Assembly: GCA_001914235.1 (NCBI GenBank) | Contig: MQUF01000002.1 | Coordinates: forward strand, 124,001 to 188,000 | DNA: 64,000 nt | Direction: 5' to 3' | Origin: Desulfobulbaceae bacterium DB1 | Lineage (GTDB): Bacteria; Desulfobacterota; Desulfobulbia; Desulfobulbales; SURF-16 | Part shown: positions 53,130 through 64,000 of the stretch, piece by piece | How positions within the stretch are numbered: the first letter of the stretch is position 1 | Layout: each line of letters opens with the position of its first letter | Notes under the pieces: generated by a model | The model's database searches: none | What the model was told of the DNA's origin: nothing | What the model saw: only the letters and a program-made list of their open reading frames with translations | Program-made: the position numbers and the translations under genes

Positions 53130-54157
53130 AAAAACATCTGAACACACTTTTTGTCACCACCCAGGGTGCGTATCTGGCCAAGGAAGGCGAAACGGTAGCC
53201 GTCAAGGTAGACGGCAAGGTGCGTCTGCAGTTGCCGATTCATACCTTGGGCGGCATCGTCTGTTTCGGGCAGGTATCCTGCAGTCCCTTTCTCATGGGAT
53301 TCTGCGCCGAAAATGACGTTGCCATAAGCTTTTTGTCCGAACACGGGCGTTTTCTGGCCAGGGTGCAGGGGCCTGTTTCCGGCAATGTCTTGCTGAGGCG
53401 CGAACAGTACCGCTGGGCCGATGACCAGCAGAAATCAACGTCTGTCGCCCGATCAGCCGTAATCGGCAAGATAAGCAACAGCCGGACGGTGCTGCAACGC
53501 GTCCTGCGCGACCATCCGGGCAAGATCGATGTGCCGGTTCTGCAGGGTGCCATTGACCGGCTCAATTCCATCCTCATGCATGTCCGCGAAGACATCACGC
53601 TGGATACCATCCGAGGCTACGAGGGCGAGGCCGCCCAGGTGTATTTTAATGTTTTTGACAATCTGATCACTTCGCAAAAGGAGAATTTCATTTTTCACGA
53701 AAGAAGCCGCAGGCCACCGCTGGATCGGGTAAACTGCCTGCTGTCCTTTCTTTACACCATGGTCATGCACGATGTCAGATCCGCCCTGGAGTCCGTCGGC
53801 CTTGATCCGGCTGTCGGATTTCTGCACCGCGTCCGCCCCGGCAGGCCAAGCCTTGCCCTGGACATGATGGAGGAATTCCGCTCGTTTCTTGCCGACCGTC
53901 TCGCCCTGTCGCTGATCAACCTTTCCCAGGTGAAGGACAAGGGTTTCCGGATCATGGAATCAGGTGCGGTTTTCATGGATGACGAGACACGAAAAACAGT
54001 GCTGGTTGCCTATCAGAACCGCAAACAGGATGAGATCATGCATCCTTTTATAAAAGAAAAAATGCCGGTCGGCCTGTTGTTCCATACCCAGGCCCTGCTC
54101 CTGGCCCGGCATCTGCGGGGTGATCTTGACGGATACCCTGTATTTCTCTGGAAATAA
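53126..54157 (+). CDS. cas1: Cas1 integrase
   Basis: 343 residues. Catalytic blocks are YEGEAAQVYFNVFDNLI (Glu), GFLHRVRPGRPSLALDMMEE (His), and FRSFLADRLALSLINL (Asp). These are the type I-C Cas1 residues for spacer integration. Start ATG 53126 lies in the cas4 stop region. Confidence 0.95.
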   Translation: MKKHLNTLFVTTQGAYLAKEGETVAVKVDGKVRLQLPIHTLGGIVCFGQVSCSPFLMGFCAENDVAISFLSEHGRFLARVQGPVSGNVLLRREQYRWADDQQKSTSVARSAVIGKISNSRTVLQRVLRDHPGKIDVPVLQGAIDRLNSILMHVREDITLDTIRGYEGEAAQVYFNVFDNLITSQKENFIFHERSRRPPLDRVNCLLSFLYTMVMHDVRSALESVGLDPAVGFLHRVRPGRPSLALDMMEEFRSFLADRLALSLINLSQVKDKGFRIMESGAVFMDDETRKTVLVAYQNRKQDEIMHPFIKEKMPVGLLFHTQALLLARHLRGDLDGYPVFLWK

Positions 54158-54160
54158 CAT

Positions 54161-54451
54161 ATGTTTGTTCTGGTAAGCTACGATGTGTCGACTATGGATA
54201 AAGCGGGCCAGCGCAGGTTGCGGCGCGTGGCCAAGGCCTGCAAGAATTTCGGCCAGCGGGTGCAGTTCTCCGTTTTTGAATGCATCGTTGATCCGGCGCA
54301 GTGGACGGTTTTCCGGCAGGTGCTGATTGACGAGATTGATCCCGGAACAGACAGCCTGCGCTTTTATTTTCTCGGCTCGAACTGGCAGCACCGGGTGGAG
54401 CATGTCGGGGCCAAAAAAGGGATTGATCAGGAGGGGCCGTTGATTGTTTGA
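54161..54451 (+). CDS. cas2: Cas2
   Basis: 96 residues. MFVLVSYDVSTMDKAGQRRL then VAKACKNFGQRVQFSVFECI is the Cas2 ferredoxin-like fold with its Asp in the YDV strand; the C-terminus ends DQEGPLIV. It starts 3 bp after cas1. Forms the integration complex with Cas1. Confidence 0.95.
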   Translation: MFVLVSYDVSTMDKAGQRRLRRVAKACKNFGQRVQFSVFECIVDPAQWTVFRQVLIDEIDPGTDSLRFYFLGSNWQHRVEHVGAKKGIDQEGPLIV

Positions 54452-54635
54452 TACGAGGCGCGAACCCCAAGCTCCCATGAAATGACGGGCAGGTTCGCGC
54501 AGTCTGTAACTATCTGAAAAAATGTTGTTTATGGCCGATTTATTTTATCCGGCATGGGTATGTCGGTGGTATTTCTTTCTGATTCGCGGAATTGTGAAAA
54601 AAAGAGGAGGTGAAAGAACGGTTTGAAAGGAAACA
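54452..54635 (+). promoter_or_regulatory. CRISPR leader
   Basis: The 184 bp between cas2 and the first repeat hold no gene and become A/T-rich (ATGTTGTTTATGGCCGATTT, TATTTTATCC) toward the array. Position next to cas1-cas2 and repeat orientation (ending GATTGAAAC) make this the leader, with array promoter and integration signals expected here. No motif is claimed. Confidence 0.75.
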
Positions 54636-58436
<3,801 letters not shown>

Positions 58437-58476
58437 GATAATTGAGGTTTAGGCACTTGAGACACTTTAGGCACTT

Positions 58477-60102
58477 TTATCGGGACTGCAGCTCCTGAAT
58501 ACGGCGGCAACACTCGTTGTTGTACGTGTAATCGAGCTCGTTGATCGCCTGGAGATGCTGATCGGTGACAAATTCCCCGGTGGAGTAATCCCGGATAATT
58601 TCTCCCCGGTGCATGACCAGGGTGCGGCTGGTCAGACGGGTGATGAAAAAGAGATCATGGGTTACGAGAAGAACGGTCAGCCGCAGATCTGCCAGAATTT
58701 GCAGCAGGATTTCTTCTCCCTGCGGGTCAAGCCCGGCAGTGGGTTCATCCAGGATGAGCATTTCAGGGCGCATGCCGAGCACCGAGGCGATGGCCAGCCG
58801 TTTTCGCTCGCCGCCGCTCATGTGGAGCGGCACCTTGCCTTCAAATCCCTGGAGATTCACCTGGGCCAGGGCATGTGCCACCCGCTCATCCAGTTCTTTT
58901 CCCCTGATGCCCATCTGCCGGGGACCAAAGGCGACTTCCTCCCAACAGGAAGGGCAGAAAAGCTGGTCCGCCGTATTCTGAAAAACCATGCCGATGCGCT
59001 GCCATAAATTTTTGCGGCGGGAGCCGGTGACGATATTGCCGTGCAGCAGGAAATAGCCGTCACCCCGATTGATTCCGAGCAGACAGGCGGCCAGGGTTGA
59101 TTTTCCCGCGCCGTTTTCCCCCACCAGGGCAATGGTCTCGCCGGAACGAACAACAAGATTGACATCATGGAGTCCGGGGCTGCCGTCCGGATAGCGGAAT
59201 GAATAATGCTGCAGCTCCAGGAGCGGTGTTTCCTCCGCCCCCACGGGCAGATGGTGACCACTCCTGTCATGGGCATGGGTCGCCACCTGGTGGTGATGAT
59301 GGTGATGCGGTGCTTTCTCATGGTGCCCGCCGCAACAGGTAAAGCGGAAGGTAAAATCAAGCCCGTGCTCGCGCAGGGAAGCAGGCTGGGACACCAGATC
59401 ACGGAAAGCGAAATCATGATGCAGGCAACCGTCGGCCATGACCACCGCCCGGTCGCACAGATCATACAAAAAAAGAAGATCGTGATCGATGATGATCAGG
59501 GTGCCCTGATAATCCGCCAGCAGTTTTTTGAATATCTTTTCCTGCAATGGATCAAGGCCCGCGGTCGGCTCGTCGAGGATGAGAACCTCCGGATTCATCG
59601 CCGTGACAGCGGCAAATGCGGCCCGTTTTTTCTGGCCGTGACTGAGCAGATGGGCGGGCTTATAAAGAAGATGATCAAGCCCCACCGCGGCAATCTGCCG
59701 TTTCACCCGGGCATCGACAATGTCTTCCGGCAATCCCTGGTTCATGGGGCCGAAGGCGACGTCGTCGTACAAGCTGTTGCAGAAAAGATGATCATCCGGG
59801 TCCTGAAACAGGACACCGACGTTAAGCCGCAGTTCCCGCAGCAGTTCGCCCCGCGGGGCTTTGCCTTTATAGGTCAGCGAGCCGTGTTGACAGGGATGCA
59901 GGCCGTTCAGGTGCCTGGCCAGGGTGGTTTTGCCCGAGCCGTTGCGTCCCACCAGGGCGATACGGTCTCCCTGGTGGATTTGCAGCGAAACATCCCGCAG
60001 GGCAAGGGTGCCGTCCGGATAGCGGAACGACAGGCGATCAAGATCAAAAAGCGGCATCCGGTCCTGACGGCGGGGCGCGCTGTTGTCATCCATGTGGTGC
60101 AT
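58477..60102 (-). CDS. cbiO: Double-ATPase subunit of nickel/cobalt ECF transporter
   Basis: 541 residues with two ABC ATPase domains. Domain 1 (about 16-240): Walker A GRNGSGKTT, signature LLSHGQKKRAAF, Walker B ILDEPTAGLDP. Domain 2 (about 305-530): GENGAGKST, MSGGERKRLAIA, ILDEPTAGLDP. Between them lies a linker with many histidines (CCGGHHEKAPHHHHHHQVAT, HAHDRSGHHLP). Most ECF systems use one or two separate ATPases, so the fusion is unusual. Both domains look catalytically complete. It ends next to the CRISPR array. Confidence 0.92.
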   Translation of the reverse strand: MHHMDDNSAPRRQDRMPLFDLDRLSFRYPDGTLALRDVSLQIHQGDRIALVGRNGSGKTTLARHLNGLHPCQHGSLTYKGKAPRGELLRELRLNVGVLFQDPDDHLFCNSLYDDVAFGPMNQGLPEDIVDARVKRQIAAVGLDHLLYKPAHLLSHGQKKRAAFAAVTAMNPEVLILDEPTAGLDPLQEKIFKKLLADYQGTLIIIDHDLLFLYDLCDRAVVMADGCLHHDFAFRDLVSQPASLREHGLDFTFRFTCCGGHHEKAPHHHHHHQVATHAHDRSGHHLPVGAEETPLLELQHYSFRYPDGSPGLHDVNLVVRSGETIALVGENGAGKSTLAACLLGINRGDGYFLLHGNIVTGSRRKNLWQRIGMVFQNTADQLFCPSCWEEVAFGPRQMGIRGKELDERVAHALAQVNLQGFEGKVPLHMSGGERKRLAIASVLGMRPEMLILDEPTAGLDPQGEEILLQILADLRLTVLLVTHDLFFITRLTSRTLVMHRGEIIRDYSTGEFVTDQHLQAINELDYTYNNECCRRIQELQSR

Positions 60103-60145
60103 GAAGTTTACCTGCTCCCGGTCGCGGGAAAATCGGCATCGCGCA

Positions 60146-61078
60146 TTACCACGTCGAATATCCCCGGAATCTGTCCAGCCAAATCAGGGCAAGGCCGATC
60201 ATGGCCCAGAGAAGCGCCTTGCACCAGTCTTTTCTCGTGGTTGCGAAATGCGTAAAAGAGGGAAAGGAGCCGTTGTATCCCCGGCTCAGCATGGCGTCAT
60301 ACACCCTCTGGGTCCGGTCGAAAGAGCGGACAAACAGCATGCCGAAAAAATTTCCCATGCTGTGCATGGTGGCAATGTCGGTTTTCGGACGAAATCCCCG
60401 CACCCGCATGCTGCGATAGATGCGTTTTGTTTCATGAAGAAAAACAAAGATATAACGGTGGGTCAAAAGAAGCATCTGGCTGATTGAGTCGGGTATTCCC
60501 AGCCGGGACAGGGCTTGCAGCGTCACCGGCAAAGCGGCGGTGGCCAGCAGCGGTTCCATCATCAAGCCGATGGCGCAGGCCTTCAAAACAATCCGCAAGG
60601 CCACGGCAAAACCGTGGCCGTGAAAGGGAATGCCGTGCAGAAACGGCAGGTACAGAAGGATTTCGCCTTGCCGCAACGGCGAGGTAAAGGGCACGACGAA
60701 CAGAAACATGGCAAGAAAACCGGCCATGGCACCAAGTCTTTTCACGGTGCGACGCAGCGGAATGCGGCAGGCGATGACGGCGACTATACCGATGCAGAGC
60801 GCCATGGCACTCCACAGAAGGCTTTTCAGCGAAGCAACCGCAAAACAGTAGAAAAAAATGGTGGCGATTTTAACGCGGGGGTCCCAGCCGTGGAAAAACG
60901 AGGAGCGATCCGCGTATGCGTCAAGGGCGGGAAGTGTCCAGTCCGCCGTTGCCCCCTGAAAACGGACACCTGGTTTTTTGCGCACAATCAGCAGAACCGC
61001 GGCAAACACCAGCAGAAAAGCACCAAGTATGACCCCGAATACGGCACCGGAAAGATAGATTTCAAGATTACCGGTCAT
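60146..61078 (-). CDS. cbiQ: Nickel/cobalt ECF transporter membrane subunit (CbiQ/NikQ type)
   Basis: 310 residues from ATG 61078 (frame open to 61093). An extra N-terminal helix (LSGAVFGVILGAFLLVFAAV) precedes the T-component core: FHGWDPRVKIATIFFYCFAV and the two short Ala-Arg-Gly signatures, RSMRVRGFRPK and YDAMLSRGYNG, which couple to the ATPases. Overlaps the CbiM gene by 11 bp. Confidence 0.9.
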   Translation of the reverse strand: MTGNLEIYLSGAVFGVILGAFLLVFAAVLLIVRKKPGVRFQGATADWTLPALDAYADRSSFFHGWDPRVKIATIFFYCFAVASLKSLLWSAMALCIGIVAVIACRIPLRRTVKRLGAMAGFLAMFLFVVPFTSPLRQGEILLYLPFLHGIPFHGHGFAVALRIVLKACAIGLMMEPLLATAALPVTLQALSRLGIPDSISQMLLLTHRYIFVFLHETKRIYRSMRVRGFRPKTDIATMHSMGNFFGMLFVRSFDRTQRVYDAMLSRGYNGSFPSFTHFATTRKDWCKALLWAMIGLALIWLDRFRGYSTW

Positions 61079-61688
61079 GCCGCGGGAAACCACCCGGATT
61101 GAGCAATTCCGGTTTCACCCGGAAAAGAAAGGAAATGATAAAGGCGGAAACCCCCGCTTCAATACAGACAACCGGAAGATGGGCAAGCAGCGCCAGTTTG
61201 GCGACGCCGAGAAAATCCTCGCCGGCGGTGAACAGCAAGGCGGCGAGAATGACGGCGGACAGCAGGGTCCCCAGCCCACCGGCCAGGCCACCGGCAATTG
61301 TATGCATCTTCAAGGTCTTGCCGCGCAGCAGGCGGAAAAGCAGACCGCAGAAAACGGCAGGCAGCCCCATCATCATCGCATTGGCGCCGAGCGCGGTCAA
61401 TCCGCCGAATTGAAAAAGGATGGATTGCAGAAACAGGCCCAGGGTTATGGAAAGAAAGGATACCGGCCCGAGCAGCGCCCCGACGATGCCCGGCAACAGC
61501 AGATGCACACTGGTGGGGCCGAAAGGCAGATGAATGAGGGAGGCCACGAAAAAAGAGGATGTGACCACGGCGATCCTGGGCAGATCTTCCGCCCGCACCT
61601 GTTTGAGACTCAAGGCCGCACCGGCAAAGGTCAGGGCAAAACCTGCGAGAGTCACACTTGTGGGAAGCACCCCGTCGGAAATGTGCAT
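61068..61688 (-). CDS. cbiM: Nickel/cobalt ECF transporter substrate-binding subunit (CbiM/NikM)
   Basis: 206 residues starting MHISDGVLPTSVTLAGFALT. The N-terminal His2 (MHISDG) that coordinates the metal in CbiM/NikM is intact, and PFGPTSVHLLLPGIVGALLG and FGGLTALGANAMMMGLPAVF are family blocks. In the context of the NikKL-like genes upstream, nickel is the more likely substrate. Confidence 0.93.
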   Translation of the reverse strand: MHISDGVLPTSVTLAGFALTFAGAALSLKQVRAEDLPRIAVVTSSFFVASLIHLPFGPTSVHLLLPGIVGALLGPVSFLSITLGLFLQSILFQFGGLTALGANAMMMGLPAVFCGLLFRLLRGKTLKMHTIAGGLAGGLGTLLSAVILAALLFTAGEDFLGVAKLALLAHLPVVCIEAGVSAFIISFLFRVKPELLNPGGFPRHDR

Positions 61689-61695
61689 GCGTTAT

Positions 61696-62058
61696 CTACC
61701 CGTTTTTTTCGCTCTTTGTTTTTCGTCGCGCCGTAAAAAAGGCGGCAAGGCCGAGAAGGCCGAAGATATAGCCGACACCGGCCACCGCTTCCCGCCATCC
61801 CGGCTCTTCGAGGTTCCGGCTCAGTGCGCCGATTTCTCTCTTGATCTGCTGCAGTTCCCGGGATAATTTCCTGTCCTGCTCCTCCAGCAACCTGACAGCC
61901 TCCAGGCAACTGTCCCGTTGATCTCCGGCGGATGCAAGGGCAGCCACTTCTCCCTTCCCTGCCTGCGCAAAGGCGGGGGCGGCCACAAAAACAGCCGGCA
62001 GAAAAAAAAGCGGCAGAAGGCGAAAAAAAACGGTTTCCCATTTCATCATTTTTTGCAT
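61696..62058 (-). CDS. Small membrane protein with coiled coil, nik operon
   Basis: 120 residues: a signal segment (VFFRLLPLFFLPAVFVAAPA), a charged coiled-coil region (LEEQDRKLSRELQQIKREIG) and a C-terminal membrane helix (VAGVGYIFGLLGLAAFFTAR). It lies between the NikL-like and CbiM genes with 7-bp gaps. It may be the small accessory subunit of Nik(K)LMQO systems. Function inferred only from context. Confidence 0.65.
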   Translation of the reverse strand: MQKMMKWETVFFRLLPLFFLPAVFVAAPAFAQAGKGEVAALASAGDQRDSCLEAVRLLEEQDRKLSRELQQIKREIGALSRNLEEPGWREAVAGVGYIFGLLGLAAFFTARRKTKSEKNG

Positions 62059-62067
62059 GGCGCTCTC

Positions 62068-62394
62068 TTACATATCCTCTTTTTTCAGCAGATACGTGTT
62101 CCTGTGTCCCATGGAGGCATTAATAACAATGGTCAGGTTTTCCCTGGCGGGAAGGGCAAAGGAAAATTTTCCTTCGGTATCTGTTTTGCCCTCCAGGAGC
62201 TTCGTATCGGCAGGACCAAGAACCTCGATGGTGCCCCCCGCCACCGGGCGGCCGTCCGGAAAATAGCTTTCCGTATACACCGTATCCCCCTCGACGTAGG
62301 CAAAAACATTAACCTTGTGGGCCAGAGCCGGGTCCGCCGACAGGCAGGAAATAAAAAGGAAAGGCAGGAAAATTTTAAAAATCATGTTTTGCAT
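62068..62394 (-). CDS. NikL-like accessory protein of nickel ECF transporter
   Basis: About 108 residues, with a signal segment (FLPFLFISCLSADPALA) and one small beta domain starting HKVNVFAYVEGDTVYTESYF, the mature N-terminal His resembling metal-binding starts, then GRPVAGGTIEVLGP and FALPARENLTIVINASMGHR. The start is uncertain (ATG 62394 or 62385). It resembles the carboxypeptidase-regulatory-like domain proteins that accompany NikK. Confidence 0.7.
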   Translation of the reverse strand: MQNMIFKIFLPFLFISCLSADPALAHKVNVFAYVEGDTVYTESYFPDGRPVAGGTIEVLGPADTKLLEGKTDTEGKFSFALPARENLTIVINASMGHRNTYLLKKEDM

Positions 62395-62417
62395 GGCATT
62401 GCTCAAGACCAACGGGA

Positions 62418-63221
62418 TTATTTCATATCAATGGTATGCACCCAGTAGACGGCGCCTATTTCAACCCCTTTTTCCATCCCATCCTTTTTCAGCTTCCACT
62501 CCGCTTGGTTCAGGGCGGAAAATCCCCACCATCCGGCCCTCGGCATGGCATAGGAAAAGACACCGTCGGCATCGGCTTTGACCACCTGGGTGACATACGG
62601 ATCACTGGGCGGCAAAACAACCGTCTTATTGCCCGGCGACTCGTTGAGATATTCAATTTCCACCTCGGCATGGGGCACCGGCTTTCCTTGCAAAAGCACC
62701 CGGCCGGTGAAGATATTGTTCGTCCACAGCCCGTAGGGCCGGGTCAGGGGAACAATTTCCGTCTCCAGCCCCACCGCTTCATCCCAGCCCTCTTCCAGGC
62801 CCAGGGCATTGACACAGACCTTGGCATAATGAACGATAAAGAGATCCTCGGCCGGTTCCCAGTAGGGAACGGGTTCCACAAAGAATGTATAATCCCCGGG
62901 GCGCTTGATCGGATAAGCTGTTTGCCAGAAGGTGAATTCTCCCTGCTGATCCGCGCTTTTGCCCTTTGCCGCCCTCAGAGTCGGGAGAAGATCGATTTTT
63001 TCACCACGGTGGACCACGCCGAATTGCTTCGGTTTTTCCATTTCCATGTAATGCTGTTCCAGGGGATGAATGAATTTGACCTCAAGGGCCACTGTTTTGT
63101 CGTCCTGCCGGCTGACGATGTCATCGGCGGGGATGATGGCCCCGAAATGGGCATCGGCTGATGCCGGGCGCAACGCGAAAAAAAGAGCGGCCACGGCAAT
63201 GGTTGAAAAAATTTTCCGCAT
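62418..63221 (-). CDS. NikK-like periplasmic DUF4198 protein
   Basis: 267 residues from ATG 63221 after GAGGAGACG. A signal peptide ([20 protein letters not shown]) is followed by [20 protein letters not shown] and [20 protein letters not shown] text ([20 protein letters not shown]); the mature protein thus begins with a His, as in metal-handling DUF4198 proteins. It heads the operon. NikK is proposed to bind nickel in the periplasm for the ECF transporter; here that role is inferred from order and domain. Confidence 0.82.
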   Translation of the reverse strand: MRKIFSTIAVAALFFALRPASADAHFGAIIPADDIVSRQDDKTVALEVKFIHPLEQHYMEMEKPKQFGVVHRGEKIDLLPTLRAAKGKSADQQGEFTFWQTAYPIKRPGDYTFFVEPVPYWEPAEDLFIVHYAKVCVNALGLEEGWDEAVGLETEIVPLTRPYGLWTNNIFTGRVLLQGKPVPHAEVEIEYLNESPGNKTVVLPPSDPYVTQVVKADADGVFSYAMPRAGWWGFSALNQAEWKLKKDGMEKGVEIGAVYWVHTIDMK

Positions 63222-63242
63222 GAAAATCGTCTCCTCTTGTTT

Positions 63243-63381
63243 TTTCATTTGTAACTATCCAGGTAGATAGGCTGAAGGCTGTAGACTGAAGGAAAAGCGC
63301 CTAAAATATGTAATACGACAGTACCGGCAGCCCTATAGCCTTCAGTCTACAGTCTAAACAGCTGGATAGTTACTTTCATTT
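63243..63381. mobile_element. MITE-like element 2 with 8-bp target duplication
   Basis: GTAACTATCCAG (63251-63262) and GCTGGATAGTTAC (63361-63373) bound a 123-bp element, flanked by TTTCATTT on both sides (63243-63250 and 63374-63381). An inner inverted repeat, CTGTAGACTGAAGG with CCTTCAGTCTACAG, makes a large hairpin. It sits about 30 bp upstream of the NikK start and just after the end of the porin gene. Confidence 0.85.
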
Positions 63382-64000
63382 TTAAAACTCCACTCCCAGC
63401 TGCAGGGTGGTTGCGTGGGCATCGTTGCCGGTGCCTCCGTCTTTTTCCTCATAATCCTCATCATGGAGATATTCCAAAGCGAGATTGGTGTTATCAAAAA
63501 CGGCAAATGTCACGGCGGCGATATAGCGGTCTTCCGGCAGGCCGAGATCAACCGCTTCATGCGAAGACTGATAGCCGAGGGCAAAGGTGGTTGCCCGGCT
63601 GAACAGCTCGGTGGAATACGCGGCTTCAATGTTCCAGGCCGCGGGCCGGGCCCCCTTCCCGTGAAAGCCGATTTCATCCGCCGCAAAGTCATCAAGGGCC
63701 GCGACATATTCACCGATCAGGGTGAAAGGTTCGGCGGTAAAAACGGCGTAAAGGGACAATCCGTTCACATAATCGTCCACCGCGTCAAGATCCATTTCCT
63801 CTGCAAGATAGTCGCCGATGCCGTCCGTATCGGCCATGTTGTTGAACCAGCCCATGCCGACATCAAGAGCCATGGCGTCCTTTTCCAATCCATACCCGAG
63901 ATTCGCCCCATAGCCGTCAATTTTATCGTCGTCGTCCCGCGCGGTGATGTCGCCGTTGAAACCATAAAGGGAGCCATACAACCCTCCCGTCTCAAACCCG
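63382..64000 (-). CDS. LbtU-like siderophore porin, 3' part (runs off the window)
   Basis: The frame is open to the window edge, where it reads GFETGGLYGSLYGFNGDIT. The 206 visible residues alternate in the beta-barrel pattern (LYAVFTAEPFTLIGEYVAAL, TFALGYQSSHEAVDLG, NLALEYLHDEDYEEKDGG) and end in THATTLQLGVEF-like text with a C-terminal Phe (LQLGVEF), the outer-membrane assembly signal. The LbtU type is suggested by the end pattern. The true length is not visible. Confidence 0.65.
   Translation of the reverse strand, partial: GFETGGLYGSLYGFNGDITARDDDDKIDGYGANLGYGLEKDAMALDVGMGWFNNMADTDGIGDYLAEEMDLDAVDDYVNGLSLYAVFTAEPFTLIGEYVAALDDFAADEIGFHGKGARPAAWNIEAAYSTELFSRATTFALGYQSSHEAVDLGLPEDRYIAAVTFAVFDNTNLALEYLHDEDYEEKDGGTGNDAHATTLQLGVEF

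Noticed and set aside
54506..54518. GTAACTATCTG in the CRISPR leader, similar to the MITE-like ends
   Set aside because: It matches only the first nine bases, has no inverse partner within several hundred bases and no target duplication.

Overview
The window looks like a chromosomal segment from a Gram-negative, probably anaerobic bacterium. A sulfate-reducer-like member of the Desulfobacterota (old Deltaproteobacteria) is my best guess. This is inferred from gene content: a frdCAB-type fumarate reductase/succinate dehydrogenase, a TAXI binding protein, a NikKL-type nickel ECF transporter, an outer-membrane porin, a PflX-like radical SAM protein, and ARMT1/YchJ-type genes. No rRNA or taxonomic marker beyond ribosomal proteins L13 and S9 is present, so this is not a firm placement.

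Layout. 1-2.3 kb: tail of a possible chemoreceptor, a KamA/EpmB-like aminomutase (-) and a PflX-like radical SAM protein (+). 2.3-9.4 kb: an accessory region that looks like a degraded integron cassette array. It holds a ParDE/RelE-type toxin-antitoxin pair, a SEC-C protein, two nearly identical REP-associated (RAYT) transposases, a nucleotidyl-cyclase-like cassette gene cut by an IS630-family element, an isochorismatase-family hydrolase, and remnants of an IS256 and a RAYT transposase. 9.4-14 kb: frdC-frdA-frdB and a TAXI solute-binding protein. 14-24 kb: a complete phosphate regulon, phoR-phoB (-) divergent from pstS-phoU-pstC-pstA-pstS-pstB (+), with two pstS genes and two related promoter regions. 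24-37.5 kb: housekeeping genes (YqeY, phosphoesterase-like, DtxR/MntR-like regulator, aspartate aminotransferase, truA, argC, rpsI-rplM, tRNA-Gly, hisB, TtcA-like), then an unfamiliar kinase-like protein translationally coupled to a DUF89/ARMT1 protein and a YchJ protein. 37.5-42 kb: two proteins of unknown function, then a four-helix-bundle (S23-type) gene embedded in octamer repeats, then a HIRAN protein.

42.1-58.4 kb: a complete type I-C CRISPR-Cas locus, cas3-cas5-cas8c-cas7-cas4, an island of toxin-antitoxin-like genes (BRO-N, YefM-YoeB, RhuM-Fic, VapBC), a second cas4, cas1, cas2, and an array of 58 repeats and 57 spacers. 58.5-64 kb (-): a nickel/cobalt ECF transporter operon (NikK-like, NikL-like, a small coiled-coil membrane protein, CbiM/NikM, CbiQ/NikQ, and a double-ATPase CbiO/NikO with a histidine-rich linker), then the 3' part of an LbtU-like porin that runs off the window.

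The most notable points are: (i) a pair of short MITE-like elements with identical 13-bp terminal inverted repeats and perfect 8-bp target duplications; (ii) the exact, reading-frame-restoring IS630 insertion in an integron-cassette cyclase-like gene; (iii) the toxin-antitoxin island between two cas4 genes inside the I-C operon; (iv) the duplicated YchJ-tail/hairpin segment that precedes both the coiled-coil gene and the octamer-flanked four-helix-bundle gene; and (v) the kinase-like/ARMT1/YchJ operon. All product names come from reading motifs by eye; no database search was possible.
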